From Lachnospiraceae bacterium (GTDB taxonomy: Bacteria; Bacillota; Clostridia; Lachnospirales; Lachnospiraceae): a DNA stretch of 14,043 nt. Where the stretch lies: the NCBI GenBank assembly GCA_024691145.1, contig JAILNW010000072.1:1-14043 (forward strand). Reading direction: 5' to 3'. The notes beneath the pieces were generated by a model, which had not been told where the DNA came from, made no database searches, and worked only from the letters and a program-made list of their open reading frames with translations. Shown piece by piece: positions 1-7,434 of this stretch (within the stretch, counting starts at the first letter, position 1; each line of letters begins with the position of its first letter). The position numbers and the translations under genes were made by a program.

Positions 1-410
1 TTATACAAATCTTCAGAGATTTTGCTTGTATCTTGAATGTTCATACTCTGTCTTAAATATTCATAACGTAATTGATTTTTTAAAGCAACTATAAGGCTAT
101 CTGCATTAACTCCATTACAGTCTTTAAAAGTCAAATATATAACTGGTATAGTATTAATACTATTAGCATATTCTGTCTGCATTATCTTGGTTCCCTCAAA
201 TATAGCTTTAGAATCCTGTGTTATATCAAAAAAGTCTCTTAACATGGTCATATTGAGAGTTTTACCAAAACGTCTTGGACGTGTAATAAGTGTTACTTCA
301 GAATCATATTCCATAAATTCTTCAATCAACAAAGTCTTATCTACATAATAACCATTAGTTTCAATAAGCTTTCGATAATCGTCTCTTCCTAATATAACTT
401 TCTTCTTCAC
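1..410 (-). CDS. AAA-ATPase-like family protein, N-terminal part (cut by window edge)
   Basis: Only the first 136 codons are visible; the frame is open to the left edge. The protein begins VKKKVILGRDDYRKLI and contains YYVDKTLLIEEF (residues 21-32) followed by ITRPRRFGKTLNMTMLRDFF (42-61). This is the signature of the AAA-ATPase_like family (PF09820 type), in which RPRRFGKT acts as the P-loop. Full-length members usually run to about 500-600 residues and often end in a PD-(D/E)XK nuclease-like domain, which would lie outside this window. The GTG start at 410-408 is chosen because an AAAGGCAGG ribosome binding site lies at 427-419, and no other start occurs before an in-frame stop just upstream. 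A consensus promoter precedes it. The cellular role of the family is unclear; members are abundant and multicopy in gut anaerobes and are suspected to be mobile or defence related. The family call is firm, the function is not. Confidence 0.85.
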   Translation of the reverse strand, partial: MKKKVILGRDDYRKLIETNGYYVDKTLLIEEFMEYDSEVTLITRPRRFGKTLNMTMLRDFFDITQDSKAIFEGTKIMQTEYANSINTIPVIYLTFKDCNGVNADSLIVALKNQLRYEYLRQSMNIQDTSKISEDLY

Positions 411-456
411 AAAACCAACCTGCCTTTCTGCACTATATAATAATCATTATATTTGT

Positions 457-485
457 ATTATAAACTATCGATATACCTTATGCAA
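457..485 (-). promoter_or_regulatory. Promoter of the AAA-ATPase-like gene
   Basis: On the minus strand TTGCAT (485-480) is followed after exactly 17 nt by a perfect TATAAT (462-457). Transcription would start near 450, giving a leader of about 40 nt before the GTG at 410. The -35 box starts one or two bases beyond the U-run of the nifJ terminator, so one unit ends where the next begins. A second TATAAT at 451-446 has no good -35 box. Confidence 0.75.
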
Positions 486-486
486 C

Positions 487-517
487 AAAAAAGACTCCCT
501 TTTACAGGAGTCTTTTT
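487..517 (-). terminator. Intrinsic terminator of nifJ
   Basis: A GC-containing stem GACTCC/GGAGTC (493-498 with 507-512), extended by A/T pairs to about 11 bp, has an 8-nt loop (499-506). It is followed on the minus strand by a run of six T (492-487). It lies 21 nt after the nifJ stop codon. The stem is flanked by A and T runs on both sides, so it could work in either direction, but no plus-strand gene faces it. Confidence 0.88.
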
Positions 518-538
518 CTTTATATAAATGTTCACATA

Positions 539-3500
539 TTATTTATCAGCTTTAGCTTTTAATGCTTCAAATTTCTTCTTAGCATCTTCCTCAGCCTTAG
601 TAAATAACTTAGTTGCTCTTTCTGGATTGCTTCTAGCAAGTCTGTTGTAACGAACTTCACTCATGATGAAATCCTGATAGCTCTCAGTTGGTTCCTTAGA
701 ATCTAACTGGAATGGGTTCTTTCCTTCAGCCTCAAGACGTGGATCGAATCTGAATAAGTTCCAGTATCCTGCGTCTACAGCTCTCTTCTCTTCTGTCTGA
801 GCACCCTTCATACCACCCTTGATACCATGGTTGATACATGGAGCGTAAGCGATAATAAGTGAAGGTCCTTCGTAGCTTTCAGCCTCGATAAATGCTTTCA
901 AACACTGAGCTGGGCTAGCACCCTGAGCGATCTGTGCAACATATACATAACCATAGCTCATTGCTATTGCTGCAAGATCTTTCTTCTTAACTTCCTTACC
1001 AGCTGCTGCGAACTGTGCGATAGCACCTGTAGGAGTTGACTTAGAAGACTGTCCACCAGTGTTAGAGTAAACTTCTGTATCGAATACAAGAACGTTTACA
1101 TCCTGTCCACTAGCAAGTACGTGGTCAAGTCCGCCAAATCCGATATCGTAAGCCCATCCGTCACCACCGAAGATCCACTGTGACTTCTTAGCTGCGAAAT
1201 CTTTATTTGCAAGGATATAATTTCTATCCTCATTATCACATCCACAAGCCTCTAATACAGCGATTAATTCCTTAGTAGCTGCTGCATTGTCTGTGCTTGA
1301 ATTCTTAGTAGCAAGATACTTCTCAAGAGCTGCCTTAACATCATCTTTCTCAGCAACTTCAAGTAATCTTTCAGCGCTGTCTAATACACGCTTTCTTAAA
1401 GCTTTCTGAGCAAGCTGCATACCGAAACCATACTCAGCGTTATCCTCGAATAATGAGTTAGCCCAAGCTGGTCCCTTGCCTTCTTTATTTACAGTGTATG
1501 GAGATGCTGGTGATGATCCACCCCAGATTGATGAACAACCTGTTGCATTAGCGATATAAGCTCTATCTCCGAATAACTGAGTCATTAACTTAGCATAAGG
1601 AGTCTCTCCACAACCTGCACATGCTCCAGAGAACTCAAGAAGTGGCTGCTTGAACTGGCTTCCCTTAACTGTGCTTTCTTTGAACTTCTCAGTTACTTCA
1701 GCTGGAGTATCAAGAGTTACACCATAATCAAACATAGCCTGGTTATCTAACTGGCTCTCAAGTGGCTGCATAGTAAGTGCCTGAACCTTATCAGGACAAA
1801 CGTTAACACATGATCCACATCCTGTACAGTCAAGTACTGATATAGACATAGCAAACTTCATACCATCAATTCCCTTAAGATCTGCAGTCTTTCCTTCTGG
1901 TGCATTAGCTGCCTGCTCTGCAGTCATAGCAACTGGTCTGATTGCTGCATGAGGACAAACATAAGCACACTGGTTACACTGGATACACTTCTCAGGATCC
2001 CATGAAGGAACATCTATAGCAACACCACGTTTTTCGAATGCTGCTGATCCAAGTGGTAATGTACCATCTGCATAATCAACAAATGCTGAAACAGGAAGGT
2101 CGTTACCAGTCTGTGAGTTAATTGCATTCTGAATAGTATTAACATATTTAACAACATCTGCTCTGTCACCTGAAACATCTGCTCCAAGCTTAACTTCTTC
2201 AGCGTTAGCCCATGACTCTGGAATCTCAATCTTAACAAATGCATTAGCACCTGCATCGATAGCGTCGTGGTTCATCTTAACGATGTCATCACCCTTCTTA
2301 GAGTAAGAAGCAGTAGCTGCATCCTTCATGTACTTAATAGCATCCTCTGAAGGAATGATATCTGCTAACTTAAAGAAAGCTGACTGAAGAATTGTATTGA
2401 TACGTCCGCCAAGACCGATCTCTTTACCTAACTTGAAACCATCAATGATATAGAAGTTGATCTTGTGGTCATACATATATTTCTTAACCTGTCCAGGTAA
2501 ATGCTGCTCAACTTCTTCTGGAGTCCATGAGCAGTTAAGTAAGAATGTTCCGTTATCCTTAAGATCCTGAACCATGTTGTATTTTGTAATATAAGCTGGC
2601 ATGTGGCATGCAACGAAGTTAGCCTTGTTGATAAGGTATGTAGACTTAATAGGATCCTTACCAAAACGAAGGTGAGAAATAGTTACACCGCCTGATTTCT
2701 TTGAATCATAATCAAAGTATGCCTGAGCGTACATGTCTGTGTGGTCACCAATGATCTTAATAGAGTTCTTATTAGCACCAACAGTACCATCTGCTCCTAA
2801 TCCCCAGAACTTGCAGCTTATAGTGCTTTCTGGAGTAGTATTTGGATTCTCTCCTCTTGCAAGTGAAAGATTAGTTACATCATCAACGATAGATAATGTG
2901 AATTTCTCTTTCTCTGTGTTACGATATACAGCAATGATATCTGCTGGAGTAGTATCCTTTGATCCAAGTCCGTAACGTCCTGAGAATACAGGTACATTGT
3001 TGAACTTAGTTCCCTTTAATGCAGCAACTACATCAAGGTATAAAGGCTCGCCAAGAGCACCTGGCTCTTTAGTTCTGTCTAATACGCTGATTAACTTAAC
3101 AGTCTCAGGTATAGCTTCTACAAGGTGTTTAGCGCTGAATGGTCTGTATAATCTAACCTTAACAACACCAACCTTCTCGCCTGCTGCATTTAAGTAGTCG
3201 ATAGTTTCATCTATAGTATCACATACAGAACCCATAGCTACTATTACTTTCTCTGCATCAGCAGCACCATAATAATTGAATAACTTATAGTCTGTACCGA
3301 TCTTTGCATTAACTTTATCCATATATGCCTGGCATAAATCTGGAATTGCATCATAATATGGGTTACAAGCTTCTCTTGCCTGGAAGAATACATCAGGGTT
3401 CTGAGCTGTACCACGCATTACTGGATGCTCTGGATTAAGTGCTCTCTTACGGAATGCATCAACTGCTTCCATGTTGCACATGTCTTTAAGATCTTCATAG

Positions 3501-4060
3501 TCCCAGATCTCGATTTTCTGAATCTCGTGTGAAGTTCTGAATCCGTCGAAGAAGTGCATAAATGGAACTCTTCCCTCAATTGCTGTTAAGTGAGCTACTG
3601 CTCCTAAGTCCATAACTTCCTGAACGTTGCTTGAACATAACATAGCAAAACCTGTCTGACGACATGCGTAGATATCTGAATGATCGCCGAAGATAGATAA
3701 TGCATGACTAGCAAGAGCACGAGCTGTAACGTTGATAACACCTGGTAATAATTCACCAGCGATCTTGTACATGTTAGGAATCATAAGTAATAATCCCTGT
3801 GATGCTGTATAAGTAGTTGTTAAAGCTCCTGCCTCCAATGAACCATGAACTGCACCTGCTGCACCTGCTTCTGATTGCATCTCTGAAAGGATTACTTCGT
3901 GTCCGAAGATGTTCTTTCTTCCCTGAGTTGCCCAAGTGTCAGTATAGTCTGCCATTGGTGATGATGGTGTGATAGGATAGATAGCCGCTACATCTGTGAA
4001 CGCATATGAAACGTGAGCTGCAGCTGTGTTACCATCCATAGTTTTCATTTTTCTTGCCAT
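539..4060 (-). CDS. nifJ: Pyruvate:ferredoxin (flavodoxin) oxidoreductase, single-chain PFOR
   Basis: The 1173-residue enzyme, of usual length for the homodimeric form, oxidatively decarboxylates pyruvate with CoA to acetyl-CoA and CO2 and reduces ferredoxin in the cytoplasm, a central step of anaerobic fermentation. The pyruvate and TPP pocket is visible near the N-terminus: T31 in YPITPSSP, E64 and R114, equivalent to the conserved residues of the Desulfovibrio africanus enzyme. A ferredoxin-like domain carries two 4Fe-4S motifs: C692, C695, C698, C702 and C745, C748, C751, C755. The proximal cluster ligands C814, C817, C842 and C1075 are all present. The TPP/Mg motif GDGWAYDIG (966-974) leads to N1000 in YSNTGGQ. 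The ATG at 4060 has an AAGGAGG site 9 nt upstream (4076-4070). It is a single-gene unit with its own terminator. No key residue is missing. Confidence 0.98.
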   Translation of the reverse strand: MARKMKTMDGNTAAAHVSYAFTDVAAIYPITPSSPMADYTDTWATQGRKNIFGHEVILSEMQSEAGAAGAVHGSLEAGALTTTYTASQGLLLMIPNMYKIAGELLPGVINVTARALASHALSIFGDHSDIYACRQTGFAMLCSSNVQEVMDLGAVAHLTAIEGRVPFMHFFDGFRTSHEIQKIEIWDYEDLKDMCNMEAVDAFRKRALNPEHPVMRGTAQNPDVFFQAREACNPYYDAIPDLCQAYMDKVNAKIGTDYKLFNYYGAADAEKVIVAMGSVCDTIDETIDYLNAAGEKVGVVKVRLYRPFSAKHLVEAIPETVKLISVLDRTKEPGALGEPLYLDVVAALKGTKFNNVPVFSGRYGLGSKDTTPADIIAVYRNTEKEKFTLSIVDDVTNLSLARGENPNTTPESTISCKFWGLGADGTVGANKNSIKIIGDHTDMYAQAYFDYDSKKSGGVTISHLRFGKDPIKSTYLINKANFVACHMPAYITKYNMVQDLKDNGTFLLNCSWTPEEVEQHLPGQVKKYMYDHKINFYIIDGFKLGKEIGLGGRINTILQSAFFKLADIIPSEDAIKYMKDAATASYSKKGDDIVKMNHDAIDAGANAFVKIEIPESWANAEEVKLGADVSGDRADVVKYVNTIQNAINSQTGNDLPVSAFVDYADGTLPLGSAAFEKRGVAIDVPSWDPEKCIQCNQCAYVCPHAAIRPVAMTAEQAANAPEGKTADLKGIDGMKFAMSISVLDCTGCGSCVNVCPDKVQALTMQPLESQLDNQAMFDYGVTLDTPAEVTEKFKESTVKGSQFKQPLLEFSGACAGCGETPYAKLMTQLFGDRAYIANATGCSSIWGGSSPASPYTVNKEGKGPAWANSLFEDNAEYGFGMQLAQKALRKRVLDSAERLLEVAEKDDVKAALEKYLATKNSSTDNAAATKELIAVLEACGCDNEDRNYILANKDFAAKKSQWIFGGDGWAYDIGFGGLDHVLASGQDVNVLVFDTEVYSNTGGQSSKSTPTGAIAQFAAAGKEVKKKDLAAIAMSYGYVYVAQIAQGASPAQCLKAFIEAESYEGPSLIIAYAPCINHGIKGGMKGAQTEEKRAVDAGYWNLFRFDPRLEAEGKNPFQLDSKEPTESYQDFIMSEVRYNRLARSNPERATKLFTKAEEDAKKKFEALKAKADK

Positions 4061-4099
4061 TATGAATATCCTCCTTATATTGAATTTATAATCTTGTCA

Positions 4100-4119
4100 A
4101 TCGTATAATTGCATACGAT
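4100..4119. promoter_or_regulatory. Perfect inverted repeat upstream of nifJ, possible operator
   Basis: Arms ATCGTAT (4100-4106) and ATACGAT (4113-4119) are exact reverse complements around a 6-nt centre, 40 nt upstream of the nifJ start. The 20-bp size suits a dimeric helix-turn-helix regulator. The 192-nt gap between the GH25 gene and nifJ otherwise holds only the GH25 terminator and a weak promoter candidate on the minus strand, TTGTTG (4169-4164) and TAAAAT (4148-4143) with a short 15-nt spacer. If that promoter is right, the repeat lies within the 5' untranslated region. A TTGACA at 4100-4095 has no -10 box at the right distance. The regulator is unknown; the repeat does not match the Rex or CodY consensus. 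Confidence 0.45.
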
Positions 4120-4211
4120 AACTCATCATAATTTTACTCTCCATTTTAGACTATCACTTTTTACAACAAAAGTAAAGTTTTTATAGAATTGTTCATAAAA
4201 ATACACATACA

Positions 4212-4240
4212 AAAGCTCACACCAAACCAGTGTGAGCTTT
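4212..4240 (-). terminator. Intrinsic terminator of the GH25 gene
   Basis: A perfect 11-bp stem AAAGCTCACAC/GTGTGAGCTTT (4212-4222 with 4230-4240) closes a 7-nt loop. On the minus strand it is followed by TTTTG, a short T-tract. It lies 12 nt after the stop codon of the GH25 gene. Confidence 0.85.
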
Positions 4241-4252
4241 ATAAATCTTTTG

Positions 4253-6073
4253 TTATTCCTGCTGGATTACAACATCTGCTTCACCTGCAAGTGAAACAGC
4301 CATATCCTCGATCTGCTCTACCTGTTCTGTTGCCTCCTGCTGAGAATTTTCCTGCTGTTTTTCTTCTTTTGCCTTTTCTTCAGCTTCAGCCTTTAATCTT
4401 GCCTCTTCCTCTTGTTTTTCCTTGGCAAGTCTTTCAGCTTCTTCCTGCTGTTTTCTTAGTTCTTCGGCTTTTTCTCTTGCAATTCTTTCTTCCTCAGCTT
4501 TTCTCTCTTCTTCTGCAATTCTTGCAGCTTCTTCCCGTTGTCTTTTTTCCTCTGCCTGCTGCCTTGCAAGTTCTTCAGCTTTATGTCTTGCTTCAATCTC
4601 TGCTCTTTCCCTTGCAAGTCTTTCTTCCTGTGCCCTTCTTTCTTCTTCCAGTTTTCTTTGTTCTTCAGCTAATTTTATTGCAGTATAATTCTTAAATCCA
4701 ACATTCATATCAACCTTTGTATTGATTCCTGGCACACTTCCTGACTCACTAAACTGCCATATAGTATATGAATATGGATAGTCTGGAGTATCATTATATC
4801 TTGCATACCAGATATCATAACTGTTGAGTCTTGATAACTGTAATGCATCTGTAAGCCAGCTTTTACATGCATAAACCATAGGGGTATAACCTGCAATTCT
4901 TACTCTCTCACAAAATGCTATACACATATCTGTTCTCAACTTGTTAGTCATGCTGCATGTATTCATTCTTGCTGTTTCATCAGGGACAAATTCAGTATCA
5001 AATGCAACAGGATATGTAATATTATAATCTCTTATGCACTGTAATGTAAGTTCCGCTTCTTCTATGGCTTCTTTAACTGTTATAGCCGATGAGAAAAAAT
5101 AAACTCCTACATTAATACCATTTGCCAATGCACCTTCAATATTTTTCTTGTAATATGAATCAATTACCAGTTTGCCTTTGCCATAACCTCTGAATCCAAC
5201 TCTAATCATTGCAAATTCAACACCGGCATCTTTTACTTTCTTCCAGTTTATTGTTCCCTGATGTGCAGAAACATCAATTCCCACATTAGAAACAACCTGT
5301 CCATCTTCATAATAATACTTGTAACCGCCTTTTGTCTTAAGGTTTGCCTTTTTATAACTGTTAGTATTAACATTTGCCAGCCATTTAGTATTATTTTCGC
5401 CACTTTTAAATGTATATGCAGGCTTTTTCTCTACAGCCTTCATATCTTCAGCTTTATCGCTTTCTGTCATAACACCAATTTCTGATTCAATCTTAATTGG
5501 CTCATAAACAGCAGGTGTCTCTTCCTTTGGATTTTCTGCTGCCGGTACCTCGTCTATTGCATTTTCCACAACCTGTGGCTGTTTCTCCTGTTTTACTGGA
5601 TTTTCTACGTTTTCCAGAGACTCTGCTGCAAAGTTCTGTGTCTCACAAAGCACTGCAACAAGATTCTCATTACCCTCATTTTCTTTTAATAATATAAGCC
5701 CCTGTGATGATGCCTTTTCAAGAATAATATTTTCCTTTTCTTTTTCAGAATCATCAGCCAGAATATTTTCTCCTAAAATAATGCCGCTTTCCGCCATTTT
5801 TTCCTTACACATCTTTTTATCGAAGTCTGAAAGTCTGTTATCTACAATTCCATTCATTTTCCAAAGTACAAGATATGAAAATGATAATACAGCAAAAGCT
5901 GCTACTCCTATTCTGATAATCAGTCCCTTATCAATCCGCCTGCTTCCTTCCATTATACGTTCTTTAACCTCTAAAGGCTTTGATAACAACTTACCCGATT
6001 TTTTTTCAACTTCAATTACCTTCTGTTCAATCTTTTCGATTGATTCCAAAATTCTTTGTAGTAGTCTTACCAT
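4253..6073 (-). CDS. Membrane-anchored GH25 family muramidase-like protein with coiled-coil tail
   Basis: The predicted 606-residue protein has four parts. Residues 1-50 are a charged, helical cytoplasmic stretch. Residues 51-72 (LIIRIGVAAF...LVLW) form one membrane segment, with no signal cleavage site seen, so type II topology is likely. Residues 75-260 are an acidic, low-complexity spacer ending in YKYYYEDGQVVS, which resembles half of a cell-wall/choline-binding repeat. Residues 264-463 are a glycoside hydrolase family 25 domain: GIDVSAHQG with D267, the DxE pair D359/E361 in AFDTEF, YTIWQFS and VDMNVGF. Family 25 enzymes cleave the N-acetylmuramic acid to N-acetylglucosamine bond of peptidoglycan. 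Residues 467-580 are a continuous E/K/R/A/Q-rich helix, probably a coiled coil. The ATG at 6073 is preferred because GGAGG (6083-6079) lies 5 nt upstream; a GTG at 6130 would add 19 residues but has no good binding site. Catalytic residues look intact. The tail is unusual. Confidence 0.9.
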   Translation of the reverse strand: MVRLLQRILESIEKIEQKVIEVEKKSGKLLSKPLEVKERIMEGSRRIDKGLIIRIGVAAFAVLSFSYLVLWKMNGIVDNRLSDFDKKMCKEKMAESGIILGENILADDSEKEKENIILEKASSQGLILLKENEGNENLVAVLCETQNFAAESLENVENPVKQEKQPQVVENAIDEVPAAENPKEETPAVYEPIKIESEIGVMTESDKAEDMKAVEKKPAYTFKSGENNTKWLANVNTNSYKKANLKTKGGYKYYYEDGQVVSNVGIDVSAHQGTINWKKVKDAGVEFAMIRVGFRGYGKGKLVIDSYYKKNIEGALANGINVGVYFFSSAITVKEAIEEAELTLQCIRDYNITYPVAFDTEFVPDETARMNTCSMTNKLRTDMCIAFCERVRIAGYTPMVYACKSWLTDALQLSRLNSYDIWYARYNDTPDYPYSYTIWQFSESGSVPGINTKVDMNVGFKNYTAIKLAEEQRKLEEERRAQEERLARERAEIEARHKAEELARQQAEEKRQREEAARIAEEERKAEEERIAREKAEELRKQQEEAERLAKEKQEEEARLKAEAEEKAKEEKQQENSQQEATEQVEQIEDMAVSLAGEADVVIQQE

Positions 6074-6101
6074 ATGTGCCTCCGTTTCCGACAAATGTCT
6101 T

Positions 6102-6132
6102 ATTATACATTTACTTGATACATTCCTCACAA
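6102..6132 (-). promoter_or_regulatory. Candidate promoter of the GH25 gene
   Basis: A perfect TATAAT (6107-6102) preceded by TG lies 28 nt upstream of the preferred ATG. The best -35 is TTGTGA (6132-6127) with a rather long 19-nt spacer. Transcription from here would start near 6095, downstream of the alternative GTG at 6130 and upstream of the GGAGG site, which supports the shorter start. Confidence 0.4.
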
Positions 6133-6227
6133 CTGGTTTCCCAAAACCGCTTATTGTTATTATGTCTTAAAAGTTATGTAATTCTATTTTGTGCAATAGT
6201 ATATTAAGAGCATATATCCTATAACAC

Positions 6228-6256
6228 AAAAAAGCACCATGTTTTCACACAGTGCT
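6228..6256 (-). terminator. Intrinsic terminator of the tRNA-Gln gene
   Basis: On the minus strand a stem of about 10 bp (two G-U pairs) starting AGCACTGTGT closes a GAAA tetraloop and is followed by a run of T (6233-6228). It begins 6 nt beyond the tRNA 3' end. Confidence 0.85.
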
Positions 6257-6262
6257 AATGAA

Positions 6263-6334
6263 CAGGGCTACAAGGATTCGAACCTTGAAATGACGGAGTC
6301 AGAGTCCGCTGCCTTACCGTTTGGCTATAACCCT
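6263..6334 (-). tRNA. tRNA-Gln, anticodon CUG
   Basis: The 72-nt gene folds as a full cloverleaf: acceptor AGGGTTA/TAGCCCT with one G-T pair, D arm TAGCCAAACGGTAAGGCA, and anticodon stem GCGGA/TCCGT around the loop CTCTGAC. This places CTG at positions 34-36, reading CAG codons. The T arm is CAAGG-TTCGAAT-CCTTG. The discriminator base is G, as expected for tRNA-Gln. The next bases are TTC, so CCA is not encoded and must be added by the CCA-adding enzyme. It is a single-gene transcription unit with its own promoter and terminator. Confidence 0.97.
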
Positions 6335-6367
6335 ATATTTATTTGATGTCCTCACCGAACAATAATC

Positions 6368-6396
6368 ATTATATCTTACGAATTAAAAAAAGTCAA
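6368..6396 (-). promoter_or_regulatory. Promoter of the tRNA-Gln gene
   Basis: TTGACT (6396-6391) and a perfect TATAAT (6373-6368) are separated by 17 nt on the minus strand. The predicted start near 6361 leaves a leader of about 27 nt to be trimmed by RNase P. This is the strongest promoter in the left half of the window. The rest of the gap up to truA (about 6400-6600) is very A/T-rich and shows no gene or site that I can support. Confidence 0.85.
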
Positions 6397-6602
6397 TAGC
6401 AAAATTAAAAAAATTTTAAAAAAATTTTCTACTACCTTTTCAGTGAATTTCCACACCACTCTAATTATGTTCATTAGCATAATTATATTAAATTTTGACA
6501 TTAAAAATATTTCCATTATGTTCTATTTATCGGCATTTTTTCTCTTTTTCTTGAGTTGTGTAATTGTTCTGACTTTTTTCAAATTATCAGAAAAGAATAA
6601 AC

Positions 6603-6652
6603 AAAAAAACAGCCAATATATAGAACACTTCTATTTTCTATATATCGACTGT
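6603..6652 (-). terminator. Intrinsic terminator of the ecfA1-ecfA2-ecfT-truA operon
   Basis: Two 17-nt arms (6609-6625 and 6636-6652) enclose a 10-nt loop. Read on the minus strand all 17 positions pair, two as G-U, whereas on the plus strand the same two positions are C-A mismatches. This shows the hairpin is meant for the minus strand. It is followed by seven T (6609-6603) and lies about 30 nt after the truA stop. Confidence 0.9.
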
Positions 6653-6682
6653 AAATAATTGTAAATAAATGAGATAATAGTC

Positions 6683-7423
6683 CTATTTTTTATATCTTAT
6701 CTCCACCAGTGTAAGTCCCTTGGCAGGTGCTGTTGGTCCAGCTAATTTCCGGTCGGCTCCGCTAATTATATTCTCAATATCCTCAGGTTTTATCCTTCCT
6801 TTTCCAACTTCAATTAATGTTCCTGCAATAATTCTTACCATGTTGTATAAAAAGCCATTGCCCCTTACTCTTATTGTAATCATATCATCATATTTATTAA
6901 CTTCAAGGCTGTATATGGTTCTATGGGTATCCTGTACCTGGCTTCCTGCTGCACAAAAACTTTTAAAATCATGATACCCTATAAAGCATGAAGCTGCCTC
7001 TTTCATCAGTTCTATATTCAAATCATAGCATATAAAGTGGCTATTTAATCTTACATTTGGCAGTGGCATCTTTCTGTTTAATATCCTGTATTCATAAGTT
7101 TTTTCACAATCACAGTGTCTTGGATGAAAATCATCTGATACCTCTTCCGAAGTCTGGACTATTATATCTTCAGGAAGTCTCGCATTAAGTGCATATGCAA
7201 TCTTTTCAGCAGGCATTCTTGTTTCCACATCAAATACAGCAACATTTCCAATGGCATGTACCCCTGCATCTGTTCTGCTGGCTCCCGTAACTATAATCTC
7301 TGTACCAAACAAATCTGTTAAAGCTCTGTTTAATTCACTTTCTATGGTAATACCATTATTCTGTATCTGCCAGCCATGATAATTAGTTCCATCATAACTT
7401 ACAGTTAGCTTTATTCTTTTCAT
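6683..7423 (-). CDS. truA: tRNA pseudouridine(38-40) synthase
   Basis: This 246-residue enzyme isomerises uridines 38, 39 and 40 in the anticodon arm of many tRNAs. The catalytic aspartate is D52 in GASRTDAGVHA (48-57). Other family stretches are YDGTNYHGWQIQ near the N-terminus, KTYEYRI (108-114) and the C-terminal RGNGFLYNMVRIIAGTLIEVGKGR (187-210). Length is normal. The ATG at 7423 has an AAAGGA site (7436-7431) that overlaps the stop codon of ecfT, and the gap is only 11 nt, so translation is probably coupled. It is the last gene of its operon. In many Firmicutes truA is followed by rplM and rpsI; here a terminator and a tRNA follow instead. Confidence 0.97.
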   Translation of the reverse strand: MKRIKLTVSYDGTNYHGWQIQNNGITIESELNRALTDLFGTEIIVTGASRTDAGVHAIGNVAVFDVETRMPAEKIAYALNARLPEDIIVQTSEEVSDDFHPRHCDCEKTYEYRILNRKMPLPNVRLNSHFICYDLNIELMKEAASCFIGYHDFKSFCAAGSQVQDTHRTIYSLEVNKYDDMITIRVRGNGFLYNMVRIIAGTLIEVGKGRIKPEDIENIISGADRKLAGPTAPAKGLTLVEIRYKK

Positions 7424-7434
7424 ACTATCTTCCT

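Noticed and set aside
4189..4695. Plus-strand frames opposite the GH25 coiled-coil region, rich in Leu, Pro and Ser
   Set aside because: They are antisense to a strongly supported coding region and mirror its repetitive Glu/Lys/Ala codons; no binding site or family likeness.
6074..6130. N-terminal extension of the GH25 protein to a GTG at 6130
   Set aside because: It has no good ribosome binding site, while the ATG at 6073 has GGAGG at 5 nt; the candidate promoter also lies downstream of the GTG.
6443..6658. Plus-strand 71-codon frame with hydrophobic stretches
   Set aside because: It starts at a GTG without a ribosome binding site, lies in very A/T-rich sequence and runs through the truA terminator hairpin on the opposite strand.
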